A stretch of DNA of 64,000 bases from positions 27,945 through 91,944 of the forward strand of contig WTPW01000664.1 of assembly GCA_009809945.1 (NCBI GenBank), in the 5' to 3' direction. Under the pieces are notes generated by a model. It was given only the letters and a program-made list of their open reading frames with translations, was not told the origin of the DNA and did not search any database. Numbering within the stretch: the first letter of the stretch is position 1; every line of letters starts with the position of its first letter. Below, piece after piece: positions 43,977 through 55,984 of this stretch. This stretch comes from Gigaspora margarita. Its lineage: Eukaryota; Glomeromycota; Glomeromycetes; Diversisporales; Gigasporaceae. The translations under genes were made by a program, and so were the position numbers.

Positions 43977-45330
43977 TCTAAAAATAAGTTTATAATAAAA
44001 ATTTAAACAAAAACATATAAATTAACTATAAACTTTGAGCTAAAGATTCTTTTTAGTTTAATTAATAACTTAAAATTAAATTTTATAGATATATAGAACA
44101 AGAAAAGAAAAAAAATTTGAGCTCAAAAACCAAGTTGAAATTTTGTAATTTGTATAATTTCAAAATGTAACTTTGTAAAAAACAAATATTTACAAATTTT
44201 AAATTAGCAATTATATATAAAATTATGCTCTAAACTACTTAACTTAGTAACAAAAAATAGATTAATTTGACAAAAAAGTAAAATAGCTATATGCTAAAGT
44301 TAAAATTTTGGTTTGTAATATAAACCCTCTTTTTTGTTAAGATAATCTGCTTTGGCTTCTAAGTAAACTTGTTTAGCAAGTAATTCTACTTATATTGAGA
44401 TCAAAATGCATTTTCTTAAACCTTTTACTAAATAAAAAATAGAGTAAAGTTAGAAAAAATTTTTTTTCTAACTTTAATTCTATTTTTTACTTAAATACAA
44501 GTAGAATTACCTGCTAAACAAGTTTATTTGAAAGCCCAAAGCAGATTATCTTGACAAAATAAAGGGTTTATATGGTGCAGAAAATCTTAACTTGCCAATA
44601 TAATAGATAACTTTAAAATCTATTAATTTTTTAAAAAATTAAAATTTTAAAAACTAACTGGTAACTTTGTTTTTTAAGACAAGTTCTATAAAATTACTAG
44701 TCAGATTCTAAAAATATGCTTTTTATAAAAAGTTAATAGCTTTTAAAGTTAGATTATTTTTATATTAAAAATAAAAATTGAAATGTATATAGTTTTTAAA
44801 TTTGACTAATCAAAAACTTTGATTTTTATTATAAAAAAAATTTTTACCAATCAAAATTTAGATTTAAATAATAAAATTTTTTTTTAAAAAAATATTCTAA
44901 TTGGATTTGCATTACTTATTCTAGCAATTTGATTAGCTAATTTAGATTACACTATATAACTAGTTAAGCTTTCTTGCACCATATTACAAACCAAAAATTT
45001 TTAACTTTAGCATATAGCTAACTTCAAGATAACCTATTTTTTGCTACTAAGTAAAGTTGTTCAGAGCATAATTTTATATATAATTACTGATTTAAAATTT
45101 GTAAATATTTGTTTTTTTACTAAAGTTATATTTTAAAATTATACAAAATTAACAAAATTTTAACTTGATTTTTAAGCTCAATTTTTTCTTCTTTTCTTGT
45201 TCTATATATCAGATATCTATAAAATTTAATTTTAAGTTAATTAATTAAGCTAAGAAGGATTTTCAGCTCAAAGTTTATAGCAAATTTATATGTTTTGTTT
45301 AAATTTCTATTATAAACTTTTTTTAAATCT
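43977..45330. repeat. Old foldback element, homologous to 61491-62398
   Basis: Outer arms 43990-44345 and 44985-45320 are inverted at roughly 75-80% (AACTATAAACTTTGAGC / GCTCAAAGTTTATAG; TATAGAACAAGAAAAG / CTTTTCTTGTTCTATA; TATATGCTAAAGTTAAAA / TTTAACTTTAGCATATA). An inner palindrome lies at 44330-44580 (AGATAATCTGCTTTGG / CCAAAGCAGATTATCT). About 400 bases at 44580-44985 break the symmetry. The order of landmarks is the same as in the younger element at 61.5 kb. The minus-strand frame 45500-45237 is part of an arm. Confidence 0.75.
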
Positions 45331-45483
45331 ATTTCAAGAAAACATGTTCTATAATTGTTATATTTGGGTATCATAGTAAATTTTTTTTTTGTTAGTACTT
45401 TTATATTGATATAAATTTTAGCTTTTATTATTTTTTTTTGAAATATAAGTCTACTTTTAAAAAAATTTACTTTATAGGTTCTA

Positions 45484-45585
45484 AAAAAAAAAAAAAACAA
45501 ATAAATAATTAAATAAATAAATAAAAAAAATAAAAAAAAAAAAAATAAAAAATAAAAAAAAATAAAAATAAAAAAAAAAAAAAAA

Positions 45586-45619
<34 letters not shown>
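45484..45619. repeat. A-rich low-complexity tract
   Basis: About 135 bases of A with sparse T and C. The Phe-rich minus-strand frame at 45509-45724 is an artefact of it. Confidence 0.95.
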
Positions 45620-45620
<1 letters not shown>

Positions 45621-45759
45621 ATTAATTTTGTTATACCTGTAGAGTACATTAGTGGTATATTAAATTTTTTGTACCTATTATTTTGATCATATGATATTAC
45701 ATACAAAACCAATAATATTAACATTCATCAGAAAATTTTTTATATAGATATATATCGAT

Positions 45760-46210
45760 ATATAGCAATAAATCGATGAATATCAATTAGAAAATAACGG
45801 CATATATCGATAATTTAGATTATATAATGATACATAACTAAAAAATGATATATACCGGTAAATGATAAATATCATTAAATAACTAATTATCAATATATAT
45901 CGATTATATTAATATCGATATAAATCATTTATTAGATTCATATCGCAATCTAGCAGACCTATTACTATCGATATATAGCGATATTTGTTAATTATCGATA
46001 AATAACCTATTAAAAATATTTGATATATATCGAAAATTAACCAAATATCGCTATATATCGATAGTAATAGGTCTGCTACATTGCAATATGAATCTAATAA
46101 ATGATTTATATCGATATTAATATAATCGATATATATTGATAATTAGTTATTTAACGATATTTATCATTTACCGGTATATATCGATATGTTTGCTCTTTAA
46201 CGATATTTAG
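45760..46210. repeat. TATCGATA-rich palindrome, arms about 170 bp
   Basis: ATATATACCGGTAAATGATA at the left pairs with TATCATTTACCGGTATATA at the right. Pairing continues through CTAATTATCAATATATATCG, GATTCATATCGCAAT and GCAGACCTATTACTATCGAT up to the loop near 46000. Arms pair at about 95% over 150 bases. Short TATCGATA motifs continue to both sides and recur at 47570-47715. Confidence 0.8.
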
Positions 46211-46229
46211 TCTTTTTCTGATATATAGC

Positions 46230-47560
46230 GAAAAGATATATTCTATTAGACTGGGCTGAATCAGTAGATCATACCAAGGATGCGTTTGTTAATATTTTTC
46301 AAAATGTTTTGAAATGTTTTGATGATCATAGTACAAAATCAGATTAGATCTTTGTTTATTTTTTTTGTTTATAATTTAGATTTTCTATCACTTTTACATT
46401 GTTTTTTTATTTTTGTTTTGTTTTTTTTGTTACGTTTCATTTTGTTTAGTATCATTTTGTTTCATTTGTTTTTTCATTTTTTTTTTTTATTTATTATTTT
46501 TTAATTTTTTTTATTTTATTTCTACAAAAAAACACTTTTTTGCATGAAATATAGTGACTTTCTGACACCTTGTGCAAGGCAACGCATTGGTGTTGTCCTA
46601 GTTGGTGTCATTGCTGGTGTTGTAGTTGATGTTGGCATTGGTGTCATCGTTGGTATTGTCACTAGCTAGTGTCGTTGGTGTTCTTGTGGAATGGCTTTAC
46701 GTGCCTTTCAGTATTCTTGTAGATGGTATTGCGTAGATTTTTAGTGTTATTGTAGGTGGTCCATTTGATTTTCTTCTCTTGCGTTCATACGGGATGGTCT
46801 TGCTCATTTCTTTTGCATTCGTATGGGGTGGCCTTGCTCGTTCTCTTGCATTCGTACGGGGTCGTATGGGTTAATTTTTCTTGTTTCTCTTGCATTTGTA
46901 CGGGTGGTATAACACTAACACTTCTGAGAAATAGTTTTTTTATTTTTTTTACTTACTATTTTTTAGAAAGTAGCGAAAATAAGCGAATATAAGCGAATAG
47001 AAGTGAATATGAGCAAATAGAAGCAAATATAATAGTTTATTTTTTTCATTTTCATTTTTTTTCATTATTTTTTTGGTTTTACTTTTTGTTTTTTGTTCTT
47101 TTTTTATTCCTTAATTCTTTCAGAACTTTGTACAAGACAATGACGTAACTATTCCGGCACTTTACAAGAATACCAATTCTAACTTCTCCGGCACTTTGCA
47201 AGTAGTAGCGAATATGAGCAAATATAAGCAAATATAATCGAAAATAAGCAAATATAAGCAAATATAAGCAAATATAATAGTTTATTTTTTTTCATTTTCA
47301 TTTTATTTTCGTTATTTTTTTTTTGGTTTCGTTCTTTTTTGGTTTTATTTTTTTTGTTATTTTTTTTATAATAATATATAATAAAATATGTAATATTTAA
47401 AATATAATATATAATAATAAATAAAAAAATAAAATTTATAATAAATTGCAAAAACTTGCGAATATTGTATATTTAATTTAAAATAATATATAATAATAAT
47501 TATAAATAAAAAAGCATGATTATGTAAACAGATGCATTTTGTATATTGATTATAAACTAT
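46230..47560. repeat. T-rich composite repeat, inverted relative of 62440-63480
   Basis: GTACAAAATCAGATTAGATC at 46331-46350 is the complement of 63397-63416, with looser matches on both sides. The complements of TTCTTGCAAAGTGCC motifs at 62-63 kb recur at 47155-47205 (GGCACTTTGCAAG). It contains minisatellites: TGGTGTTGTC-type at 46585-46685, GCATTCGTACGGGGT-type at 46775-46910, and AGCAAATATA at 46980-47035 and 47215-47280. The small frames here are low-complexity. Confidence 0.6.
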
Positions 47561-48959
47561 CATGAATATGTATCAATTATAATCACTATCATTATATATC
47601 GATTAATATCTATATCAGATATATATCGATTACTATCACTATCGATAGATCGTGGCAGGGTAGTGTGTAATCGATATATATCCACATGGTTAGTAATCGA
47701 TATATATCTATATATAAAATTTGCTGATATTGTTTATATTAGGTTAGGGTTAGAGTGAGAACTATGCTAGAGTTGGAGTTTAGGCTATTATATAGTAAAA
47801 TCGCTTAAAAAAAACTTTTAATTAATGTACAGAAGGTGGTTTAGTATACAGTTTTTTGCAAAATAAGCAATTTTTGTCAAAATGAACATTTGTTTTAAAA
47901 TTTTCTAATTGTATAACATTAACCTGATCTTGAATTTTGGTAGCAATCTATAGGTCACATGTTGTGGGTATATGTACCTTTGGGTACATATATATAATTC
48001 CCCCCCAAAAAAAACTAATTTTTTAAAAAAACACTTTTTTAAAAAAAAATTTAATTCTTACTTTATATTTTCTATTAGCATATTTAAATATAAAATTTAT
48101 AAAAATTATCCTATTAGCATAATTTTAAATATATTCTAATTAATAATTAGCTGTTTTTAAATATAACCTTTTTATTCAATACCTACTTTTCAAATATAAC
48201 CTTTTTTAAAAAAAGGCCTACATTTGCAATTTTTCAAATATGACCTTATATAGACTGTTTGGGATCCTGTTAAGATTAATAAAAGTTGAAAAAGAAGTAA
48301 AGCATGATATAATTAGATTCTGCATCCAATAGAATCACTTTGAGGTTCTTTCTTATAAGATTTTTTTTGATGTTGTGGTAAAAACCTAACCAAGTTAAAA
48401 TTTTTTCATTGTTGTAATTTAAGAACTGCTCAATACAAGTAATATTATATATGTTCAATTTTTCTTTAAGATACATGCTTTTGGATGTGCAAGAATAGTC
48501 GGGTTGTAATTTGTAGATGATAGCCCATTTGAGTAAAGTTAAGAAAACTGAAAGCCTAATGTATAGGATGTTATAATGGATTGGCTAGTGTGAGTATAGC
48601 ATTGTAAACAAGAAAAAGGTAGTAATTTTAACAGTATAGAGATATCTATTGCAGTGGCATCTTGTAATTGTTGAAGTTGTAGTTTGAGATAGGAGGTTGA
48701 GAAATTCAGATGATTTAAGCTTTTTAGAAAAATAGATGCTAAAGTCAACAGTTGTGCTTGGACTATATTAGCCAGAGTGTAGATTTCAAAGCAAAAAAGG
48801 AAAAATTAGGTATGCTCCCAAGCTAATCTTCTTTTATGTTTGATTAAGTTAGTGCATATTTTAGTTAGGAAAGGCAACTGGGAAGGATGGAGATAGGAGG
48901 AGTTTAGCTTAATATCTTATTTATTTAGCTTTATATAAATTTTTAAAAGTGTTTATAGT
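47561..48959. other. Spacer with possible decayed coding sequence on the minus strand
   Basis: 47570-47715 repeats TATCGAT motifs and 47736-47765 has TTAGGTTAGGGTTAG. On the minus strand at 48930-48250 several short frames (66 and 69 codons) follow one another with few stops and ordinary composition, which suggests an eroded coding region, perhaps retroelement. No domain can be named. Confidence 0.3.
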
Positions 48960-50610
48960 ATTATAATAGGCCACTGTATATAAAGAACTTTCAATATAAA
49001 TAAAGACAGACACAAAAGATAATGAAATTATGCAGAATGTATGACAGCATAGATATTTATGGAATTACTATACATTTTATTAGATTTATTAATAATATTA
49101 TATATACATATATTTATAAAGATTACTATCGATACTTCATTATTCATGTTGACAGATTGAATTCTCTGTTTAATTAATGATATCAAGTATGTATTCAGTA
49201 TATATTGCATGTGGATTTGTTTTCTTCATATATGAAAAAGGTATGAATTCTGAAAAAGAAATTTCTTGTCCCATAACTTTTGGGTAATAAAATCTAGATC
49301 AAATTCATGATTTCATTTGCGGTTGGCCGCTTTGAAGGAATATAATTCCAACATTTCTCTATTAAATCAATTAATTCTTGTGGAGTGCCATCGATAAACT
49401 TGGGACGAAGATCGTAAATAATCTCTAAAATAAGGAATGCATTATGCTCTCGATCACAAAAAGGTTTACAATCACTAATCACTTCCCACATAATCATTCC
49501 TAAACTATAAATGTCAGATTGTTTAGTATAATGACCGTGTTCTAGCACCTCAGGAGCAACATATGGAATTATACCATAAATTTGATTATGATTATAAGAC
49601 ATATCTGCTAGCTTGCTTACACCAAAATCACAGATTTTAGCACAACCACCATCATTAATAAATATGTTTCCACTATGGAAATCACAGTGAATGATATCTT
49701 TCTGATGAAGATTCATAAGATTCCAAGTATTAATTTTAATATATTCAATTTTTCTTGCCATGATAAAATGTTGATATTGTTTAAAAGAAAATGATGTAAA
49801 TCCCCGTGTAGTGCTAATTTCATGACAATTTTAAACTTTTTCCTGGAAATGTAAATCAGAGAAATTTTTTCCGCAATGAGTATAGACCATTAACTAAAAA
49901 AAAAAAAAATAAAAAATAAATAAATAAAATTAAAAAAAAATTAAACAACAATAGTTAATTTATATGCTTGTAATTACTAACCTCATTTAAAAAGGCAGAG
50001 TCCATATTCTTAGTATCTTCAATAACTTGTCAATTTCACTTTGATGATCATATTTCCAGGTTGCTTTATAGATTGCGCTAAATCCTCCTTTATTGATACA
50101 AGTAAGATTGGTGAATTGATCGAATGGAATTTTAAACATGAAGGTCAAATGTTCACTATCATGAGTATGTGCCCCTTTGATAAAATCATCAATCAATTTA
50201 TTATCAAATAATACATTGTTGTAATGAATGTTTCGATGTACATTCATATTATAGAAGCTTTAAACTCGTAATTGCCTTTTTAATGACAAATTTTATAATT
50301 TTATAAAATCGAATTTATATATTTTGTAAGTGGGAACAGAATTTAAGTTATTCAGAATTATAGAAATTGGAATTAATGTGAAGGTTTAAATTTTTTTTTA
50401 TCATATTTCAATTTAAAGAAATCCCGAATTAACTTTGATCCTACTTCACTCATAACATATATAAGTCTCTAATTTTGACTGTAACGCTATACACATGCAG
50501 ATTTTACTACAATAAAAATCAAGAATTTTTTAGGCTAACTATAAAATTTGATCGCTAACGCTAATTGCAGCATAATCACTATGATCAAATATAGATATAA
50601 ATTTGGTGGC
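48960..50610 (-). repeat. Inverted third copy (C) of the kinase segment
   Basis: Minus-strand sequence from about 50600 down to 48960 matches 58540-60910 in copy B and 31800-32990 in copy A, including upstream DNA (GTAGTAAAATCTGCATGTGTATAG) and downstream DNA (ATTACATTATCTTTTGTGTC). It extends about 300 bases on each side of the pseudogene, so genomic DNA, not cDNA, was copied; an intron is retained. Confidence 0.85.
49280..50247 (-). pseudogene. Tyrosine-kinase-like pseudogene, copy C
   Basis: Exon 1 (50247-49982) reads MNVHRNIHYNNVLFD, then FTNLTCINKGGFSAIYKATW (glycine loop). A 10-base deletion near 50020 then removes the segment with the ATP-binding Lys (VVLK in copy B). A GT-AG intron follows (49981-49894). 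Exon 2 has a 32-base deletion near 49835. The C-lobe is the best preserved of the three copies, open from 49761 to 49294: HQKDIIHCDFHSGN, CDFGVSKLAD, YVAPEVLEHGHYTKQSDIYS, then ..LIEKCWNYIPSKRPTANEI (helix I Arg). Downstream of HNAF it keeps the 10 bases missing from A and B. As in A and B, one base is missing between QEKL and the next helix. Not a working kinase. Confidence 0.9.
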
Positions 50611-50612
50611 TT

Positions 50613-50687
50613 ACACAAAAAAGAATGCATGCATATTACACAAAAAAGAATGCATGCATATTACACAAAAAAGAATGCATGCATATA
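50613..50687. repeat. Triplicated 25-mer ACACAAAAAAGAATGCATGC
   Basis: Three perfect head-to-tail copies of a 25-base unit (ACACAAAAAAGAATGCATGC plus ATATT). Single units occur near 31760 in copy A and 58522 in copy B (GTATGCATTCTTTTTTGT on the opposite strand). Confidence 0.9.
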
Positions 50688-51248
50688 GTATCGTTTGATG
50701 CTCCTTATCAAAAATCACAATTATAGTAAATACGTTATAAACAAAATTAGAGATGTCATATTACCTGCCAAAATCGGAAATATTTTATTATTTTGTTATC
50801 ATTGGAAACTAAAAACTTATTCTATTATAGATGCAAAAAAAAAAAAAAAAAAAAAAACAGGTTAGTTAAAGAATAAGAAAAAGTTTTTTTTTTTAATTCT
50901 ACTATATGAAATCGTAAGTTGCCATAAAAAGACTTTAAAAGATTTTTATGTTTTGTACATTTGTTTACAAAAGAGAATTAATGCATATATGGCGTTACAT
51001 TCCAGTTTCTTTGTTCATACGGAATCAAATAATCAATTCCTTTTGATACTCATAGCATTGTCAATTTCGCGTGACAGGAATAAAAGAAGTCATCATATGC
51101 GTCATTAATTTTTGTGGAATAAAAAAAGTGCATCATTATCCATGAATTATTTATTTATTATTTGCTAGAAACTTGTTAATAATAATTACTATGATAAATC
51201 ATTTAAAATGACCACCAAAATATAAATAAATGAATATACCGATTGTCG
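50688..51248. other. Spacer before copy B
   Basis: No gene. Poly-A at 50828-50849. 51065-51150 contains a partial extra copy of the first part of block B1 (GTGACAGGAATAAAAGAAG), so that unit is repeated in tandem. Confidence 0.5.
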
Positions 51249-51750
51249 ATGTCGTGTGACAGGAATAAAAGAAGCGCATCACAAGCATGCATTAATTTTT
51301 GTTTGAAATAAAAGAAGTGCGTCATATGCATGCATTAATTCCTGCGGCCAAAATCTTAAAAAAAAGATTTGCTATGCTGAATTAGCTTAGCCGAAAAAAA
51401 AAATCTTATAATTCAGCTATAGCAAATCTTCGTATGTATAACATTATAGAAAAATTAGATATTATACTGCATGTCAAAAACAGAAAATATTGCTGCATTT
51501 ATTATATGCAAGGGTTTTCTATAAAATTTTTAATGCAAGGACTTTTTATAACAGATCTTTAATGCAAGGGCGTTTCATAAAAATCTTTAATGTACGGATT
51601 TTTTTTTTTTCATACAAGATTTTATCCCTATCCTTTAATGTATATTATTATCACTGTAAATTGAAAACTAAGATAACCATTATAGGACATCGAACCTTAT
51701 TCTATTTTAAATATAAAAAAATTTTTTTTTAGATCGTAATGCTTAATAAA
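51249..51750 (+). repeat. Segmental duplication block B1 (partner 1348-1852)
   Basis: Colinear with block A1 from GTGACAGGAATAAAAGAAG to AGATCGTAATGCTTAAT. Identity is high, with scattered substitutions and small indels. It starts copy B of the large duplication. Confidence 0.85.
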
Positions 51751-51963
51751 TGTGGCAGATTAAAGTGAAATCCAGATTAAAATGAAATTATAGNATAAAA
51801 TCCCGAAAACTAAATTTTTTTTGGGGTGCATTTTTTAGGGTTAGGGTTAGGGTTAGAGTTTAGTTTTAAAAAAAGTTATAATAAACAAGTATTAGTGGGT
51901 TTTAGAAGGTTAGCAGGTTAAGTAGAAAAATATAGATTTCATTTTAAATTATGATCTGCGACA
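51751..51963. mobile_element. MITE with TTAGGG tract, sister of 38404-38615
   Basis: TGTGGCAGATTAAAGTGAAATC and GATTTCAT..AATTATGATCTGCGACA ends. The interior at 51837-51857 is TTAGGGTTAGGGTTAG. Copy A has no such element at the matching place. One N at 51793. Confidence 0.8.
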
Positions 51964-53475
51964 TTTATTATTATTTCCGTCTTAAATGCTGCGAATTTGG
52001 ACATATAAAAATTTATTTCCTTTTTTAAGGACGACTATCAAAAACGCTGTGACGTCATGGCGCAGCCGAATCAGCTGCCCCACAAGGAGATCCTTTTATT
52101 GCTTTGGATGAGTGTAGTTTCTACTGTGTTTGGGGTGTATTGGGAAAGAGTTCTATAATAGATTAGTGGATTGACAGAGTTTTGCCAAAAAAAAATAATT
52201 TTCGGCCAAATTATAATTTTGAAGATCATCGGCCTAAATGAAGTTACAAATGCAGGCCAACTGTCTAATTAGTTTTTGATCGTCGTCCTCTTACTGATCA
52301 CAAGTATATTATAGAATAATGTTTATGTGGTTTTACCATAATGAGACGCATAACGATAACGATATGCAGCATTAAAAGAACCATTATCACACAATACAAT
52401 TTGATTTCCACACGTAATTATTAAGGTTATATTACTCGACTCAGTAACACGACATAGTAATTGTCCATAAACAACATTCTGAAGATGAGTACCAAACTGG
52501 TTCTAGAGTGTCTATAATTATTGCAATACGTAAAACAAGTTGTTGATGTTATACATTGTTTATAAATTGTTTTTTATAAATTATGCTTCCTTTCGTACCG
52601 ACCTTCATTTGTTTAAGAGAAAGAACCCTAATTCTTGTTCCATTCTATTTGAGACGTTAAATACAGTATCATATTTAATTATTATAGGAAATTTGAGCTT
52701 CTTGTGATTAAATCTGTAATGAATTTTGTAATAATTTATGTAATAATTATTTTTTTACTCAGTATTTACGCTTATTTATTATTACCAATTAAAATTATAA
52801 CGAATGATTATTACATATTACGATTTCCAATGTAATTTGGAGAGTAAACTCAAAACTTTGTTTGATCAGATTGATTTTTGCATACATCATAATTCTTTAC
52901 TTATTATTACTTATTACGTTAAAAATGATAAGAAAATAATTAAAAATAATACTGTAATAAGTAAAATAAGTAATAATATTTTATTAACTTTGCCCATATT
53001 TAGTTTTCAAGCATCTCACTCAATGAATCGGATGCAAAATTTTTATTAGTCGGAAATTGAATAAATTAACCGATTCGATGAACGAATCGGCGAGATGTAA
53101 ACCATTATAAAGGTCGCATTTACGTATAATTTAACGATTCAATTATGCATTTTTTAAAAATTGAATCCGATGTCTAAGAAAAAGTTTAGCTTTTCTTGGT
53201 GTCGCTCATATATTAAAAAAAAAAAAAACAAAACTTCGAATATACTAAAATTCGTATGTACTAGTACCAAAATTTTTGTTGTTTTAACGTATGTACGTAC
53301 GTTCTATCAAAATTTTGCTTAATTTTCGCACGTCTATACATATTTGTACTATCGTACTTTATTAAATACCTATCTTTATTACTATATATTATGCTAAATA
53401 AAATTTAATATTTTTAAAAATAACATAATTCTTAACTTGTTTTTTTAATAAACATATAATATATTTAGTACTTTT
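51964..53475 (+). repeat. Copy B blocks B2-B5, compacted
   Basis: Blocks that are kilobases apart in copy A are joined here: 51964-52070 (A 2028-2206), about 190 bases not in A, 52262-52310 (A 3113-3170), 52309-53395 (A 13383-14485), then 53405-53471 (A 21131-21221). The A 3170/13383 join shares TTA; the A 14945/21131 join shares ATAA. The frame at 52804-53049 is not conserved in A. Confidence 0.85.
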
Positions 53476-53800
53476 TTGTTATAATACTTTTAAATATCTT
53501 ATTAAATATATAGAAACTATAAAAACCTAAAATCATGATAATCTTATTTATGCCACTAAATTCTGAAATCAGAAAATTAAATAGAAGTATACGGAAGATA
53601 ATTGTAAATTTTTTTTTCTTTTTTTTTTAAATATATAATACATTTAGTGCATTTTTTGTAATATCTTATTAAAATATATAAAACACTATAAAAACCTAAA
53701 ATCACAAAAAAGATAATAATCTTATTTATGCCTCTAAATTCTGAAAACAGAAAATTAAATAGAAACATACGGAAGATAATTGTAAATTTTTTTTCTATTT
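53470..53800 (+). repeat. Tandem-duplicated 160-bp unit
   Basis: CCTAAAATCA..GATAAT..CTTATTTATGCC(A/T)CTAAATTCTGAAA followed by GGAAGATAATTGTAAATTTT occurs twice (53470-53620 and 53630-53790). The same two units in copy A (26815-26960 and 27558-27695) are split by the element at 26971-27557. Confidence 0.8.
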
Positions 53801-53912
53801 TTATTTTTTTTTTTAAAAAAAAAAAAAATTAAAGATCATCCAATTCGAAATAAATACATTACATAATTAATTTACAGTAAACTCCAATATTAACATAATG
53901 TCAAAAGTGGCG

Positions 53913-54830
53913 TCAAATAATTGCTCTTCTGATACAACGATCTTTTTGAAAGTGTTTTCTCCAGAAATCTGGAGATTTGAATTTTTGCATACATATATCA
54001 CACTGATGATAGGTACGCCCATTTTCTCGACCAGTTATAGGAGGCCGTTGTCCAGGTTGTTTAGGAAAGGTATTGTTATCAAGAAAATCATCTAAAATAA
54101 GGAAAAATTAGTTTATTGTTTTGCAAAATTAAAAATTTATGGTTGGAAATAAAAATAATTTTTTACCTGATTCAGAATTATAGCGATAGTAATATACATC
54201 GCTAAGATCATGAATGTTTTTAATTATATTTGATAATGACTGAAAGCCATAATCATCTGGATTATATAACATCAATGAGATTGAAATCATACGGTGTTGC
54301 ATTAAGTTGCAATGAATAGTAAAATTACGTTATTTATAAATAACGTAGTTTTATTATTACATTTGCTTTTTGGGTGCATAAAATAAAAAAATTTTTTTTA
54401 CTTGGTCTATAGTCCAAATAGTTTACTATGACTGAATTGTTTTGCTCAGAACCAGACGGAGCAAATGAAAGTAAATATGGTGAACAATCATCACCTTTGT
54501 AGCCTAAAATTAAAAGGAAGAAATTAGATTATATTTTTGCAAGCTTATTCGAAGATAAAAGTTTTTACCTTCTCTATAATCGTAGTAGTTTAGTATTGTT
54601 GGGCTATCGGATTGCACTTTATTCAACACATCCGATAGTATATCATCACCTGAAACTAATACCAGTGAAAATAAAAATTGTAAATTGCACAATCAATCAA
54701 ATAAATAGTTGGTAAAATGAAACTTTTTTACTTGTTCTAAAGTCACAATAGTCGATTGTTGGACAATAATATGAAATAGGTCCTGCAAAAGATGACGATA
54801 ACTTTGGAGTTTCATCATAAATAGTGTAGG
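53913..54830 (-). CDS. Undescribed tandem-exon protein with C-terminal C2HC zinc finger
   Basis: Five minus-strand exons: 54830-54732, 54655-54569, 54503-54402, 54256-54167, 54091-53913 (TGA at 53915-53913). Every intron is 65-145 bases, GTAAAA..AG, and in phase 1, so exons could be gained or lost without frameshift. Exons 1-3 end in CPTIDYCDFRT, SPTILNYYDYREG and SVIVNYLDYRP, and exon 4 ends in SDVYYYRYNSES. Exon 5 ends with GRTYHQCDICMQKF, then WRKHFQKDRC: a C-x2-C-x12-H-x5-C finger with classical C2H2 spacing, followed by IRRAII. No family is recognised; the finger suggests nucleic-acid or protein binding (inference). The frame is open throughout all five exons. The 5' end is unresolved: a phase-1 donor near 55313 and an ATG at 55591-55589 (MSNYVFQ) are candidates. 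Copy A carries the same gene with a premature stop. Confidence 0.75.
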
Positions 54831-55675
54831 CTAATGTTAAAAAGATAGAATTTTTATTATATATTTTGATAAAGTCACATGAAATTTGTTCTTTTCGACC
54901 AGCTGTTATCATACAAATATTTTTTCAAGATAAAATGTAAGTAACCTCATTGTAAAAAGAGAAACTTACTTAAATAATAAGAATTCGCTATAACAGGAAA
55001 GTCTATTGTTTAGAAGAAATAAAAATTAATTTGTCATTTTTGTTTGTATGTATTTAATATGTTCTTCAGAAGAAAAACCTAAAGTATATATGGCAATTTA
55101 GGTAGTGTATAACCCAATTTGCCAACAATAACAATACTATAACTTTCGGTAAATACGTAGTATCAAATACCCGTCAATTTAGCCGAAAATTACTCGGTAT
55201 GTTGCAAATCATCAAGTCGCATCAAATGTATTTATTATTATTAATTTAAGCAATATATTTTTAATTTCATAGGAACACGTGGATTAATAGTTTTGTTAGG
55301 CTTTTTCTTTACCTCGACAAATAGGAAATTTACAAAAAGAAAAGCGTAACTTTTAATATTTTATTTAAGTTACGCTTTGATTTTTGTGCTTATTGAAGAG
55401 TTACAATTTTGGATATCTTTAGATGATTTGCACCATACAATCATATCAATAATCGACTACACTAAGATAAATTTATCATCGACAAACAGTGTGATTCTTT
55501 TAGCGAAACGTCTGTACAAAAATCAAATAAAAATAGTTGAGATCAAACTGTGTATCGCAACAATTTTACCTTGGAAAACATAATTAGACATTTCGTTTTT
55601 CAATCGTTTTTAAGAAATGGCTTGATGGTGGAAATTGGAACTACAGTATTTATAAGGTGAAAATTTTTGGGGATC
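54831..55675 (-). other. Probable 5' part of the tandem-exon gene, copy B
   Basis: It matches 28771-29330 of copy A except for about 290 extra bases (54905-55195). CGAGGTAAAG on the minus strand (near 55312) is a candidate phase-1 donor. AAGCGTAACTT..AAGTTACGCTT at 55341-55378 can form a hairpin. Exon structure not resolved. Confidence 0.35.
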
Positions 55676-55984
55676 TACACGCAAAAAAACAACATCTAGG
55701 TGTTTCCCAATTACATACAAAAAACAACATATGACATATAGTGCTTAGACACAAAAAACAACATATAGATGCTTTTCCCCGGTTACACACAAAAAACAAC
55801 ATATACGTACTTATGTAATGTCATGTAATAAGACTTTACTATAAGTATAATATATAATCAGGATTTTTTTTTTCGACTAAGCTAATTCAGCATAGCTATT
55901 ATGAATAAATACGAATTTACCATATGAATAATTATACTATATATTACATAAATAATTTATCATAGTATTATAAATAAAAAAGAA

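Noticed and set aside
45509-45724. Phe-rich minus-strand frame
   Set aside because: It translates an A-rich tract.
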